Positions 41,181 through 52,515 are shown, counted from the first letter of the stretch. The stretch: DNA of 64,000 bases from Orientallactaga sibirica (GCA_036365145.1 JAEOAD010000048.1:16747001-16811000); one strand, 5' to 3'. Numbers and translations: made by a program. Notes: generated from the letters alone by a model not told the origin.

Positions 41181-41880
41181 TCCTCTGGTTCCATCTGTTT
41201 TCCTGAAAAAGGTAGAAATTCATTTTTCATCATCGCTGAGGAGTGCTCCATGGTGTGGGTATGCCACAGTTAATTCATCCATTGTGGGGCACCTGGGCTG
41301 CTCTGTATGCCAACTACTGTGAGTATTGCTGCAGTTACCCTAAATGGGTGTGCATGGAGGGGTCTCTTGTGTTCTCATATCATTGCCTTTGGATGCATAC
41401 TCAGAAGGGCAGACCTGGATCAGATGGTATGTCTAATTTTAATGTTTAGAGGAACCGCTACACAACCGTAATGGCTGTACTAATTTGCATTCCTACCTAG
41501 AGTGGATAGGAATCGTGTTTTGTTCAAGTCTTTGTCAGCATTGATTTATTTTGATAATAGCCATTCTAACTGGGGTGGGATTCTATCTCAGAGTTTTGAT
41601 TTGCATTTCCCTGGTAGCTAATGATACTGAGCTCTTTTTTTTATTCATGCATTTGTTGACCATTTGTATTTATTTCCTCGAGAACCGCCTATCAGATCAT
41701 TCATTCATTTTTCAGCTGGATGGCTTGTTTTTTAAGTGTCTTTAGTCAGATGAATACTTAGCATTTTCTTTCCGCTCGCTATTGTGCAAGCTGTCTTTTC
41801 ACCCTTGTGACTGCGTCTTTTGCTGTGTGGAGCCTTTGGTTTGATATTCTCTCACTTACCTTTTGTTTCTTGGGCTTTGG
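41181..41880 (-). mobile_element. L1 3' region (antisense)
   Basis: GAGTATTGCTGCAGTTACCC, GGATGCATACTCAGAAGGGC, TAATAGCCATTCTAACTGGG and GTTTTGATTTGCATTTCCCT are the familiar antisense blocks of old L1 3' sequence. Confidence 0.8.
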
Positions 41881-42084
41881 GGATTAGTTAGGGATTCCTG
41901 GGAATTTCTCTTGATAATAAAAGCAGGCAGCCCATGGGTCAGACATAGTGTCAAACCCTGCAACTTTGCTACCACGTATATCACATATATGTGTCTGTAT
42001 GTGCCTCTGTGTGTGGAGAGCGCTTTCCTGATGAAAGGTGCTTGTTCCCATGGTAATTGGCAGCAATAGTAGTGATAATAACAG

Positions 42085-42480
42085 TAACCCTGATAAAATA
42101 GTAAGAACTGTAACTTACTGAGTGTTCAGTACAGCTGTGTGACAGGCATTGGCTAAATAGTTGATGCTATCATTTACTTTAATCTACAAAACTCCAGAAG
42201 AAAGATATTACTTATTTTTATTTTTAAAATATTTTTTATTTTTATTTGAGAGAGGGAAAGAGGCAGAGTGTGAGAGAGAGAGAGAAAGAGAGACAGAGAG
42301 AATGGACTCTCCAGGGCTTCCAGCCACACTACAAACAGACTCCAGATGAGTGCTCCCCCTTGTGCATCTAGCTTACATGGGTCCTGGGGAATCGAACCAG
42401 GGTCCTTTGGCTTTGTAGGCCAGTGCCTTAACCGCTAAGCCATCTCTACAGCCCCAAGATATTATTTAGATTAGGATGGT
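42085..42480 (+). repeat. MIR SINE interrupted by a DIP SINE
   Basis: TAACTTACTGAGTGTTCAGT, GTGTGACAGGCATTGGCTAA and ATCATTTACTTTAATCTACA are MIR core. After the DIP copy, AAGATATTATTTAGATTAGG resumes. Confidence 0.6.
42216..42455 (-). repeat. DIP-type SINE (antisense)
   Basis: AAGATATTACTTA on the left (42204) and AAGATATTATTTA on the right (42456) are a near-perfect target duplication. The body and the head complement TAAGCCATCTCTACAGCCC are clear. Confidence 0.93.
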
Positions 42481-42717
42481 TACACTGTGGGGGAAAAGTC
42501 TGAAATGTCAGCAGCCAGGAAATGATGAAGCCCACTGCTTTCTGTCACATTTCAGTCCTGCGGTTTTCCTGAGCATTCCGAGTGAGCGGTGGTCACTGCC
42601 CTCTCCTCGCCATGCAGCAGGGCTGTGCTCTTGATTCCTTTGCGCAGTGAAAGCAAAGTGTGTGGAACACACATTTTCCTACCTACATCACGGCAGAAGT
42701 ATTGTCATTTAATCAAG

Positions 42718-42918
42718 AGGAGGGGGGAATTGGCGCACCAAGGCCTGTGGCCCCTGCAATGGCCCTCCAGATGCGTGTGCCACCTTGTGCGCATGCGTGA
42801 ACTTGTGCTCATGTAAGCCACCTACTGCTTCTGGCTCACATGATTTCTGGAGCGTCTAACCTGGGTCCTTTGGCTTTGCAGGCAAGCACCTTAACCGCTA
42901 AGCCATCTCTCCAGCCCA
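42718..42918 (-). repeat. DIP-type SINE, tailless (antisense)
   Basis: The body begins GGCGCACCAAGGCCTGTGG and ends TAAGCCATCTCTCCAGCCC. The CT-rich part and A-tail are missing. An extra segment at 42780-42840 (GTGCGCATGCGTGAACTTGT) looks like a local duplication of the body. Confidence 0.85.
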
Positions 42919-42982
42919 GCTCTGTATTCTTAACCACACTGCCTCAGGTATTTAACTTGCATCATGTCTGAAAAAAAATTAT

Positions 42983-43200
42983 ATTTCATTTTTTAAAAAA
43001 TTTTTATTTATTTATTTAAGAGAGAGAGAGAGAGAGAATGGGCATGCCAGGGCCTCCAGCCACTACAAACGAACTCCAGATGCATGTGCCCCTTTGTGCA
43101 TCTGGCTTACGTGGGTCCTGGGGAATTGAACCTGGGTCCTTTGGCTTTGCAGGCAAATGCCTTAAGTGCTAAGCCATCTCTCCAGCCTGAGATTTCATTT
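42983..43200 (-). repeat. DIP-type SINE (antisense) with TSD
   Basis: ATTTCATTTTTTAA flanks both sides (near 42983 and 43192). It is a near-consensus older-type copy. Confidence 0.94.
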
Positions 43201-43645
43201 TTTAATCACTCATTCATTTTTTTCATAATGTTAAATATTCCTTTTAAGGACAAAACTGAATAATATTTACAAAAGAGCTTCTCCCCAGTCCTTCTCCATC
43301 CCGCATTCTTTTCCTTTTAATTAAGCTCCAAAAAGCTGCTCCTGCTGTGACCTGGGTAACAATAGCAGTGATGTTACACGACCTGCAACAGGTGATTAAT
43401 TGTGTCTCTGGGTCAGGAGGCAACTAGCTTGGTGGCAGTCCAGGAAACTTGAACAAGGTATAATCAATGAGAAAAATGCATTGCTGTGCAAGAATTAATG
43501 CAACAGACACATCTAGTTAGGAGGGAAGAAAAGCTGCTCACGACATCCTTTATTCCACTTTGATGGACTCGGCCGAATAAAACCATTCCTGGTAGATGTA
43601 AGCAAGTTTGGGAGGGCTGTGGGTGATGTGGGTGCAGCTAAAACT
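43201..43645. other. unassigned sequence
   Basis: No exon or repeat recognised. Confidence 0.4.
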
Positions 43646-43649
43646 CGAG

Positions 43650-43800
43650 CTGAAGCAGGGTGTGGTGACATTTGCCTATATCTCGGGCACCCCAAAGGGG
43701 CCTGAGGCAGGAGGATTGCAGGTTTGAGGACAACCTGTGCAGCATAACATCTTCCAGGCAGCCTGAGGTACTTACTATGACCCTGTCTCACAATAGATAA
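43650..43800 (+). repeat. old B1-like SINE
   Basis: AGGGTGTGGTGACATTTGCC, CCTGAGGCAGGAGGATTGCA and TGACCCTGTCTCACAATA give a diverged B1. Confidence 0.7.
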
Positions 43801-43802
43801 GT

Positions 43803-43988
43803 ACTGGAGAGATTGCTCAGTGGTTAAAGGTGCTTGGTTACAAAGCATGGCGGCCTTGGTGTTACTTCCCCAGTGCCCATGTAGAGCCAGGTGCCCAAAG
43901 TGGCACCTGCAGTAGCCGGAGGTCTTAGTGCGCCCATACTCTCTCTTTCTCTCTCTCTCAAATAAACAAACAAATAAAATAATTTTAA
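43803..43988 (+). repeat. DIP-type SINE
   Basis: The head ACTGGAGAGATTGCTCAGTG, body, CT run and a CAAATAAACAAACAAATAAA tail lie between two B1 elements. Confidence 0.9.
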
Positions 43989-43989
43989 A

Positions 43990-44165
43990 CCAGGCATGGT
44001 GGCACATGCCTTTAATCGCAGTACTTGGGAGGCAGAGGTAGGAGGATTGTTGTGAGTTCGAGGCCACCCTGAGATGAAATAGTGAATTCCAGGTCATCCT
44101 GGCCTAGAGCGAGACCCCCCACCTTGAAAAACCAAAATAAATAAATAAAAATAAAATAAATAAAT
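43990..44165 (+). repeat. B1 SINE
   Basis: CCAGGCATGGTGGCACATGC through CTTGAAAAACCAAAATAAAT, with an AAATAAATAAAA-rich tail. Confidence 0.94.
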
Positions 44166-44244
44166 CAAAGGAAAAAGGGAAACATATCTGCCCATTTGAA
44201 GACCCTCCTGGAAGTTCATTGCCCTTTGTGTCTATGAAATGTTG

Positions 44245-44340
44245 ATTTTTTTTTGTTCCCCACAGTACTGGGGATTGAACCCAGGACCTCACACACACTA
44301 GTCAAGGGCTCTACCACTGAGCTACCCACCCCTGGCCCTC
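44245..44340 (-). repeat. ID-like tRNA SINE (antisense)
   Basis: TACTGGGGATTGAACCCAGG and CTCTACCACTGAGCTACCCA are the complement of a tRNA-Ala/ID-like head (TAGCTCAGTGGTAGAG). It is not a tRNA gene, because only the head is tRNA-like and it ends in a T run. Confidence 0.75.
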
Positions 44341-44344
44341 TTGG

Positions 44345-44497
44345 TACTTTTTGAGACAGGTTCTCACTAGGTTATCGAAGCTGCCCATGAGCTCAATTCT
44401 GTAGCCCAGGCTAACCCTGAATATACAATCCTCCTGCCTCAGCCTCCCAAGTACTGAAAAGTTAGGGTTACAAACTTGCACCACCAGGCATGGCTTA
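44345..44497 (-). repeat. B1 SINE, old (antisense)
   Basis: TTTGAGACAGGTTCTCACTA, ATCCTCCTGCCTCAGCCTCC and CACCACCAGGCATGGCT, adjacent to the ID-like piece. Confidence 0.8.
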
Positions 44498-45655
44498 TTG
44501 AGGAAATTCTTGAAGCTCCCTATGTACTTTGCAATGAGGCAGGTCGGGACAACAGAGAGGCGGTGACACTGTCTACATCTGGTATGATGAAGACAATGTC
44601 ACGAGGGGAAGCCAGGACCACTGTCAGGTCAAGGAGACCCACAGGCTTGACCTCAGCAGCCCAGGCCTAGGCTCTTTGCCTGCCTGTGTTCTCTACCCTC
44701 TTTCTGTGTGTGTGATGTAACAAGATCACGTGTGTGAGAACTATTTGTTCCCATTTCTGGGCATAGCACTCCGTGTGAGCTCACTCTTAGTTCTGAATGA
44801 ACATACCTCGGTTTGTTTATCTCTCCCGATGTTGGTGTCAAGTGGGTTGGTGGCAGTTTGGGGAGGTTTTGAATAACATCACCATAAACATTCTTGTGGG
44901 TGCACATGTGTCCTGGGCATATCCAGGGTCACGTTCATTAGGCCATAGGCGTATGTGTGCATGTTCATTTCCATGAGTGAATGCCAAATGATTGTCTAAG
45001 AGTCCTTGCTGCATCACACTCTCAGGACAATTTAGTATTGTGAGTCTTGTTCTAGGCAGCAGTTTTAATGTATGTTTCACACATGACTAAGTGTAAGGAA
45101 AGTGCAAGAGAAAAGCAAAAGAGAACACCGGACTTTGATCTCTACAAACAGACTGCTTATTTAGAGACCACAGCGAGGGAACACGGCCTTCCTGCAGGAT
45201 GGATTCTGAAGCACTGAGCCAGGCTGGGGTTCAAACTTATAAGGAGGATCCTAAGGAACAGCTGGACCAGGTGCAGCTGATAAGAAAATTGTAGCTGTTT
45301 GTGTCCTTGTTCAGAATAGGCTTCTTCAGCCAGGAATGTCTAAGGGAGGACACTCAGATGGTCTCTGGTCCTTCAAGGCCATCTAGGCTAAGGGGAGTCC
45401 ATCAATCAGGGAAGGTGCCAGACTTAATGAGGCAACATGCCTCTTTGCCTTCTTTATTGCCCACAAGCTTTAGAGACAATTATTAACTCTTTAGTTCCCT
45501 TTAGTTTTCAGGGAAGGCTATTAACTCTTCACTAAGAAGGTTGAAGACTTTTTTAAAAAAGACTTTTTATATGTATGTATTTACTGTTCATTTAAATATT
45601 ACCTTCTGGGAAACTCAAGACTTGGCCCATTTTTTTCTGCTAGGTTGTCTGAGTT
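44498..45655. other. unassigned sequence, about 1.1 kb
   Basis: No exon recognised. The part at 45120-45540 has a vague LTR look (GGACTTTGATCTCTACAAAC, CAGCTGGACCAGGTGCAG) without ends. Confidence 0.35.
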
Positions 45656-45659
45656 TTTT

Positions 45660-45800
45660 TTTAACATACATGTGTATATGCTGTACATATGTTTGTATGT
45701 GTGTTTGTATGCATATGGATACATGTGTGCAGGAGTACACATGAGCATGTGTGTGTTTGTGTATGTGTGTGTGTGAGTGTGCATGCATGTGTGCACCAAA
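45660..45800 (+). repeat. TG/TATG-rich low-complexity run
   Basis: Alternating TGTATGTG and GTGTGTG units. The overlapping VCVCVC and HTHTHT frames are artefacts. Confidence 0.85.
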
Positions 45801-45831
45801 AGTTAATATCTGGCATGTTCCTCAATCACTC

Positions 45832-46105
45832 TGCACCTCATTTTTTTGAGAGAGAGACAGAGAGAGAGGGAGAGGAAGACAGATAGAGAATGGGCGTGCC
45901 AGCAGCCTCTCAGCTGCTGTGAATGAAATCCAGATGTGTGCGCCCCATTGTGGTCAAGTGCAGCATTGCCCTTGCGTCACTTTGCATCTGGCTAAACGTG
46001 GGACCTGGAGATTGGAACCGCTGGAGATTGGAACCAGCATTCTTAGGCTTAGGAGGCAGGCGCCTTAACCGCTAAGCCATCTCTTCAGCCCTGCGCCTCA
46101 TTTTT
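45832..46105 (-). repeat. DIP-type SINE, B-box-duplicated subfamily, with TSD
   Basis: TGCACCTCATTTTTT on the left and TGCGCCTCATTTTTT on the right flank it. The tandem 16-bp unit is intact at 46005-46036. Confidence 0.95.
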
Positions 46106-46310
46106 TAAGACAAGATTTTTTTTTCACTGAACTTGCAGTTTACTGATTCTGCTAGAGTAGGTAGATAACAAGCCCTGGGGATCTTCCCATTTCCCCTCTT
46201 CAGCACTGGGGTCACCAGCATGTACCACATCAACTTGTAGGAGGGATCTGAACTCATGTCTTCTTGTTTGTGAAGCAAGTACTTTACCACTGAACCATCT
46301 CCCTGGCCCC
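46106..46310 (-). repeat. old composite SINE (B4-like, antisense)
   Basis: TCTTCAGCACTGGGGTCACC followed by GAACCATCTCCCTGGCCCC is the antisense B1-plus-tRNA-head order also seen at 5430. Confidence 0.55.
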
Positions 46311-46330
46311 CTTCTGGCTCTTTTACTATC

Positions 46331-46372
<42 letters not shown>
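46331..46372 (+). repeat. (GT)n microsatellite
   Basis: An ATATATGT start followed by about 18 GT units. Confidence 0.95.
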
Positions 46373-46383
46373 AGTGTGTTTGG

Positions 46384-46575
46384 AGGCTAGAGAGATTGCT
46401 CAGTGGTTACAGGTGCTTACTTGCAAAGCCTGTCAGACTGGGGTTCAGTTCCTCACAGCCTAATTAATGCCAGATGCAAAGTGGTACATGCATGGCACAC
46501 AAGTGCCCCCCCACACATACATACATATGCACACACATACACATACAAGCATGCAACACACACATGAACAAATCA
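46384..46575 (+). repeat. B2-superfamily SINE with CA-rich end
   Basis: The head AGGCTAGAGAGATTGCTCAG and GGGTTCAGTTCCTCACAGC are followed by an ACACATACATACA-rich tail. Confidence 0.7.
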
Positions 46576-46589
46576 ACAACTTAAAACAG

Positions 46590-46770
46590 AAATGTCTTAA
46601 AAACAATAGGTTTCATTGTAAAATTTTCATACATGAATATTTGCCTCCCATTAATCTCCCTCACATTCTCCTCTCTCCAGTTGCCTTTCCCTTCCACAAT
46701 AGTCTCCTTGTGTACTTTCATGTCATTTAAAAAAATCTAAATTCAGCTAAATTAATATTTACTATGCAAA
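46590..46770 (-). mobile_element. possible L1 3' UTR fragment (antisense)
   Basis: TTTCATTGTAAAATTTTCAT, then pyrimidine-rich TCTCCAGTTGCCTTTCCCTT, resembles antisense rodent L1 3' ends such as the one at 60690. Confidence 0.4.
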
Positions 46771-46780
46771 AAGTGACTTT

Positions 46781-47192
46781 AGGGGCTGGGTAGATGGCTC
46801 AGCGGTGAAAGGCACTTGCTCTCAAGTCTTACAACATGAGTTTGATCCTCCCCAGCACCATCATATAGCCAGATACAAAATGACACCTGCTCTGTCAGCC
46901 CAACACACCTACAGCAATGGAGGTGGATTCAGGTGAATGTGGAAGCCCCAGAACCAGTTAGACTGCCTCAGGCAGTAACAAGTGAACAGGAGAGAACCCT
47001 GCCTCAAGAGAAGGTGCAAGGAGAAGACATCAAACCCCAGCTGTCCTCTGACCACGACCACACACTGTAGCATGTATTCACTCATACACAAATACACAAC
47101 ACACACACACATTGTAGCATGTGTATACACACTCCCCACACACTGTAGCATGTGAAAACCCATAAACACACATACTATAGCATGTATACACC

Positions 47193-47228
<36 letters not shown>
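46781..47228 (+). repeat. old long B2-superfamily SINE ending in (CA)n
   Basis: The head GGGGCTGGGTAGATGGCTCA and a body with CTGTCCTCTGACCACGACCA lead into repeated CACACTGTAGCATGT units (four copies, about 40-60 bases apart, 47060-47190) and a (CA)n run. Confidence 0.65.
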
Positions 47229-47635
47229 GACTTTATCTTCATTTGAACAGAAAAAATTAGTTTATTATATATTAGTGACACAGTATTCTCATTTGTGCAT
47301 ATAAACACTTCAAATTAAGCTAAAAATTGAGGAAATCTTGAAAAAGAAGAACAAAATAATTTGAATGAAAATAAGGTCAATTGAAACCTTAATTTCATGA
47401 GAGACTATTAAAACTACACATTCAGAGTTTCAAAGAAAATAATTGAAGTTGGACAACTAAGAAATTGTTAGTTTCAAAACTGATTATTCCTTAAAGCTCC
47501 CCTAATCTCCTTTAACCTTTTACAATTCATTTTTGAAAATGCATGAATTGTCAAAGGCCATGGTAAAATGGAGTACTAGAACAGGACTGATTTTTGAATT
47601 GAATTTTTCAGCTTTAAGTCAGCCTTGGTGGCAAA
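47229..47635. other. unassigned AT-rich sequence
   Basis: No exon or repeat recognised. Confidence 0.4.
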
Positions 47636-47639
47636 CGTG

Positions 47640-49040
47640 CCTATAACCCCAAGAGAGGACACTGATAATTGAGCAAAGTGGGGTTAAAGGAGAGAAAGGG
47701 GAGAAAGTAGGGTGGGGAGGGGGGTTAATAAGAATTAAAGATATTATGAGTAAGCTATATGGAAGCCTGTTTCTTTGCTAGCTAAAAAAATATATATGTT
47801 TTTTTAAAAAAAAAAGAAATTTTGGGCAGAAGTACCCTGTGAGAGTGGATAATGTTGTGCCCAGAAGCCACAGATTATTATCAGAAAAATTTCAATGCCA
47901 GGGATAGATATCATGCCTTCCAGGGAGTTGTCAATCAGAAAGACCTCTGATGTCCCCCAGATAATACATGCCCTTGGTTGCCCACCAGAAATATATGTCA
48001 AGACATTATTGCTAAAGACACCACATTATTTGGCTGCAGAACACTGAGAAACCAAGTGGGAATTGAGCTAGAAACCTCCTCCCCATTGATTGGCTGTCAT
48101 GATGCTGCAATGTTGAGAGAGAAAGTCATTGGCAGACTCCACCAGAGGGAGACGCTACAAGCTACACAAATGACCGGCCAGGCAAGATGTGCCAGATGGT
48201 GCAATAGTGGCATGTCTGTTATTGGAGAAAACAAGTGCTTTCTGTTTGGATTTGAGGCCCATTCCATGGGAAGGAATTTATGCTTGGTACTGAAAACCTA
48301 ATCAAAAGTCTATGGCTAGGTAGGTTATAAACCCTAGGAAGGAAGCCACTACTGTTGGTTGGTTAAATGGATATAGTATGCCCACCAAATTGCCCTCTAA
48401 ATATTTGTTTATGCCTATCTACTAAGGCTACTCTCACTTTGGGTTAGAGAAGTTTTTACTTTTCATATGGAACTGACCACTGGGGAGACTCAAAACTCAC
48501 CTATGTGCTGAGAAAAAAAAATGACAGTGATATGTTCGGTATTAAGTGAAACATTTCTATCACACCCTCCAAGGATCAAGGACCATTGTGGAAGAGACAG
48601 CAGAAAGAATGTAAGAGCCAAAGGAAGGGGAAGAGTGCTTATAATACTGTGTTCCAGACACAAAGTGGCTATGACATTCGTGACCTCACAGTGGCTGATG
48701 CTATCAACACAAAACCTCCATCATAGTAGAGCAAAATTTGATGACATCAAAACAAAAGAGAAGCTGGCTGTGGAACACTCTGGAGGCAGAGGTGGGAAGA
48801 TTGCTGTGAGTTTGAGGCCAGCCTGAGACTATGGACTGAGTGCCAGGTCAGCCTGGGCTACAGTGAGGCCCTACCTTGAAAAACCAAACTAATAATAATA
48901 ATAACAGAAGAGAGACTAGTTGGAAAGAAGATGGGGTTCAGTGGAGAGTGGATATGGAAGGAGGGGTTGAAGGAGGTGGTGGAAGGGGAATAAAATTTTT
49001 GATCTCAGTTTACATGGAAATGGCAAAGGGAGAAACACAA
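47640..49040 (+). mobile_element. L1 3' UTR (sense), with a B1 inside
   Basis: It shares long blocks with the antisense copy at 35383-36230: TGCCCTTGGTTGCCCACCAG, GGTGCAATAGTGGCATG, ATTCCATGGGAAGGAATTTA, TTGGTACTGAAAACCTAATC. The B1 lies at 48768-48890 and purine-rich L1-like sequence resumes to about 49040. Short frames (47978-48301, 48521-48826) are UTR translations. Confidence 0.65.
48768..48905 (+). repeat. B1 SINE, 5' worn
   Basis: GGAGGCAGAGGTGGGAAGAT, GTCAGCCTGGGCTACAGTGA and CCTTGAAAAACCAAAC are clear. The tail is (TAA)n. Confidence 0.85.
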
Positions 49041-49071
49041 GGCCTGTAAATAGGTGAAACTCCTGCCTTAA

Positions 49072-49553
49072 GTTTTCAGTACACACCCATACAACCCACA
49101 CTTGTTTTCAGTGCACACCCATGCAACCCGCACTTGTTTTCAGTGCACACCCATACAACCCACACTTGTTTTCAGTACACACCCATACAACCCACACTTG
49201 TTTACAGTGCACACCCATACAACCCACACTTGTTTTCAGTACACACCCATACAACCCGCACTTGTTTTCAGTGCACACCCATACAACCCGCACTTGTTTT
49301 CAGTGCACACCCATACAACCCGCACTTGTTTTCAGTGCACACCCATACAACCCACACTTGTTTTCAGTACACACCCATACAACCCACACTTGTTTTCAGT
49401 ACACACCCATACAACCCACACTTGTTTTCAGTGCACACCTATACAACCCACACTTGTTTTCAGTGCACACCTATACAACCCACACTTGTTTTCAGTACAC
49501 ACCCATACAACCCACACTTGTTTTCAGTGCACACCTATATACAACCCATACTT
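49072..49553 (+). repeat. 32-bp minisatellite, 15 copies
   Basis: Units start every 32 bases from 49072 to 49520 with the core GTTTTCAGTRCACACCCATA then CAACCCRCACTT. Variable sites are A/G at unit position 10, C/T at 17 and A/G at 27. The last unit has an extra TA. No unit contains a plus-strand stop, so all three plus frames stay open for about 450 bases. They are not genes. Confidence 0.97.
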
Positions 49554-50290
49554 GTTGCAAACAGTTCTGTTGTGAAATAAGGTGAAGGAATTTGATTAGA
49601 TTTTTTGGAATTTAAGATGAGATAAAATGTATTGTTATATAAACAGATAATTTGCCAAATGGTGCAGAATCTATCCATCCTGTACCCATCACCAGTCATT
49701 CATTCATTCAGTTCACACTGGGCACCTAGTGAGCTCATTCTCTGTTATAAAGATAATGGGAAGGGACTATAATCAGGTTACAATATGTTCATATGTTAAA
49801 GTTATCCATAACCAAGAAGAAAAAGAAAAAAAAGAACCAGGATCTCTACTATTGATGAGTTTCATCCTGGTTTGATTCATTTCAGAAGTTTTCTGAGCTT
49901 CGAGTTCCTCCAACGAGAACAGACCGAGGTGATCAGTTCCGGCCTAGCTAACCTAAACCACTGACTCAGAAAAGAAACGGGACGGTGGGTACAATGGGAT
50001 TTCCAACAGGTGCCTTAAGCCTCATCACGGAGTCTATCAGAGGGTGGTTGTTTGTTGTTCTGGGTCACCATATGTAGAGGGGCACATTCTAGTGAGAGGC
50101 CATTCATCAGCACTTTTTAACATGGGCTGGCACAGTAGGATTGATTGGTTTTGTGGTATCTGTAATTACAAGGTAATAAGCAATGACTTCATTGTAGTCT
50201 AATTTAGAATTTAGTGGGAACTCACCTGTTCACTCTGTGATGACTCTGCTCCCTCTTCATTTAACAGATGGTGCCCTCAAGTGGAGGGTT
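49554..50290. other. unassigned sequence
   Basis: About 730 bases, nothing recognised. Confidence 0.4.
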
Positions 50291-50296
50291 GTCCAT

Positions 50297-50317
50297 CTCT
50301 CTCTCTCTCTCTTTCTC

Positions 50318-50350
<33 letters not shown>
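50297..50350 (+). repeat. (CT)n microsatellite
   Basis: CTCTCT runs with one TTTCTCTTTCC interruption. Confidence 0.95.
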
Positions 50351-50353
<3 letters not shown>

Positions 50354-50820
50354 GGGACCTGGAGGACTCCCCTCTTTCCAAAGCAGGAGTGAATGCATTC
50401 AGGTGTGAAGGAGAAACCATGCTTTGGCAACAGTAGGTTGCACAGCTGGCATGGGGAGGGGGGTCCTCTCATGAGTCCCTTGGGACTGATGTGATACTGA
50501 CTGTAAAGGGTGAAGGGAGAAGGATGGAGAGCGTATTTCTAGCAGACCGATCAGCCTGTCACCCTCAGGCAATGAAGGAAGAAGCTTGCCTGTGTGTGGA
50601 TGGTCGAACAGCTTCCATTATGTGTAATTTGTACATCTGCTTTAAATGTAACCCTGTCTTCTGTGTCAAATCATTCCTGCCATGAACGGGTACGTTTTTG
50701 AGGGGAAGGATGATACTCATGGCGTGATATTCCTCTTGATCACAACCCTGTAGCAGGCTTTCCTCTTCAAGGCAAGACCATTTGGGGAACCCACACATCA
50801 TCCTGCAATAAATACTGATG
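50351..50820. other. unassigned sequence
   Basis: No exon or repeat recognised. Confidence 0.4.
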
Positions 50821-50823
50821 GCC

Positions 50824-51030
50824 AGCCTGGAGAGATGGCTCAGTGGTTAAGGAGCTTGCCTGCAAAGCATAACGACCCAGGTTCAATTCCCCAGTACCTA
50901 TGTAAAGCTGGATGCCCAAGGTGGCACATGCATCTGGAGTTTCTCTGCAGTGGCAGGAGGTTCTGGGGCACCCATTCTCTCTTATTCCGTCTCTCTTCTC
51001 TCTGCTTGCAAATAAAAAAATAAAAATAAT
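50824..51030 (+). repeat. DIP-type SINE
   Basis: The head CCTGGAGAGATGGCTCAGTG, B-box-like GGTTCAATTCCCCAG and a CAAATAAAAAAATAAAAATA tail are visible. Confidence 0.92.
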
Positions 51031-51116
51031 GGTGACATTAGGCAACATGTGAGCACACTGAACTCATTGATGCATGAATAATGGCAAAAGACGATGACTC
51101 CAGGTCCTATGTTCAG

Positions 51117-51277
51117 CTGTTTTTTGTTTTTGTTTTTTTTCAAGGTAGGGTCTCACTCTAGCCCAGGATGACCTGGAATTCACTATGTAGTCCCAGGCTG
51201 ATCTCAAACTCACAGACATCTTCCTACCTCAACCTCCCAAGTGCTGGGATTAAAGGCATGTGCCACCATGTCCAGCT
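51117..51277 (-). repeat. B1 SINE (antisense)
   Basis: AAGGTAGGGTCTCACTCTAG to TGCCACCATGTCCAGCT, with a T-rich tail on the left. Confidence 0.93.
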
Positions 51278-51516
51278 CCAGCTCTAGCTGTTTTTTTTTT
51301 TTTTTTTTGAGAGACACAGAGAGAAAGAGAGAGACAGACAGACAGATAGAGAATGGGTGCACCAGAGGCCTCTCAGCCGCTGTGAACAAACTCCAGATGC
51401 ATGCATCCTTGCATCACTTTGCGTCTGGCTAACCGTGGGACCTGGAGAATCGAACGGGTATTCTTAGGTTTAGTAGGCAGGTGCCTTAATTGCTAAGCCC
51501 CAGCTCTAGCTGTTTT
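51278..51516 (-). repeat. DIP-type SINE inserted at a B1 edge, with TSD
   Basis: The 17-bp direct repeat CCAGCTCTAGCTGTTTT at 51278-51294 and 51500-51516 flanks it. The first dozen bases of the head (complement of ATCTCTCCAGCC) are missing, so it is 5'-truncated. It lacks the B-box duplication. Confidence 0.93.
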
Positions 51517-51763
51517 AATGGAAGAATTTTCCAGACTCTCATGCAGCGAGAAGAACCCAAGCAGGTCAGGATGCTCATGCTGAGCTGAGGAGATAAAAGT
51601 CTAACTGGTTTTAGAAGCTGAGACACCTGAAAATTTCAGAGCAGAGAATCATAGCAAAAATAGTTACTTAAAAAACAAAATTAGAACTCAATAAACCTCC
51701 ATTGAATGCACCTGGGACTGGGTCTAGCAGTGAGCTTATACATGTCAAAAGACTGGGCAAAGG

Positions 51764-52135
51764 GGACTGAGGAGATAGCTCAGCAGAATAAAGTGCTTGC
51801 CACTTAAGCGTGAGGGCCTCTGAGCTGAGACTGTCAAGTTAGACACCCCAGAATCCATGTAAAAAGCTAGGCATGGCCATGCATGTCTGTAACCTCAGTC
51901 TACAGGGGCAGAGACCCAGGGTTTGCAGACGGACAGCAGCTCTGTGTTGAAGGAGAGACCTTATCTCAAAGAAAGAAATATATAGATGAGCAACAAGAAA
52001 AAGACACCTGATATTCTTTTCTGGCCTCTTCACACATGTGAATGGGGCTCACATCTGTACACATTCACATGCATACACCATAGATACTATACCACAACAC
52101 ACACACACACACACACACACAAAAAAAAAAAAAAA
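51764..52135 (+). repeat. old long B2-superfamily SINE ending in (CA)n A-run
   Basis: The head GGGGACTGAGGAGATAGCTC, body AAAGCTAGGCATGGCCATGC and AGAGACCTTATCTCAAAG lead to (CA)n at 52098-52121 and A15. Confidence 0.7.
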
Positions 52136-52515
52136 GACAGGACCATGCAAGCTATCATGACCTTATAAGGAAAACAGTTGCCAGAATTCACATGGGGCAG
52201 AGATATACGTGATGGTCCCTAGTGAAAGCCAAGGCACCGTGTTACCATACAGCTCATGCTTTTGTACTGTGATGAATACAGCATTAGTTAAAGATCACTG
52301 TAGGTTTTCTGAAACAAAACCCTAAAATAGCCACGAGAAGATCAGACTAATCTACAAGAAATAGTTAAAATAGGAAGTGATAAAAATCCTGACTGAGTTC
52401 TAATGGACAAGACGGGAAGCAGACTTTGGGTAGAATGCCTTTATGCTCCCAGCCATTCTGCAGAGGGAGATTCTCAAATGGCCAACCATGGAAGCTTCCA
52501 GGAGAAAGGAAACTC
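52136..52515. other. unassigned sequence
   Basis: No exon or repeat recognised. Confidence 0.4.

Noticed and set aside
44245..44340. tRNA gene at the ID-like element and at DIP heads
   Set aside because: Only the promoter boxes are tRNA-like. The arms do not fold as a mature tRNA and SINE bodies or A-tails follow.
49102..49585. Three overlapping plus-strand frames of about 150 codons with a repeating peptide
   Set aside because: They are the 32-bp minisatellite read in all three frames. The repeat length and the lack of stops explain them.
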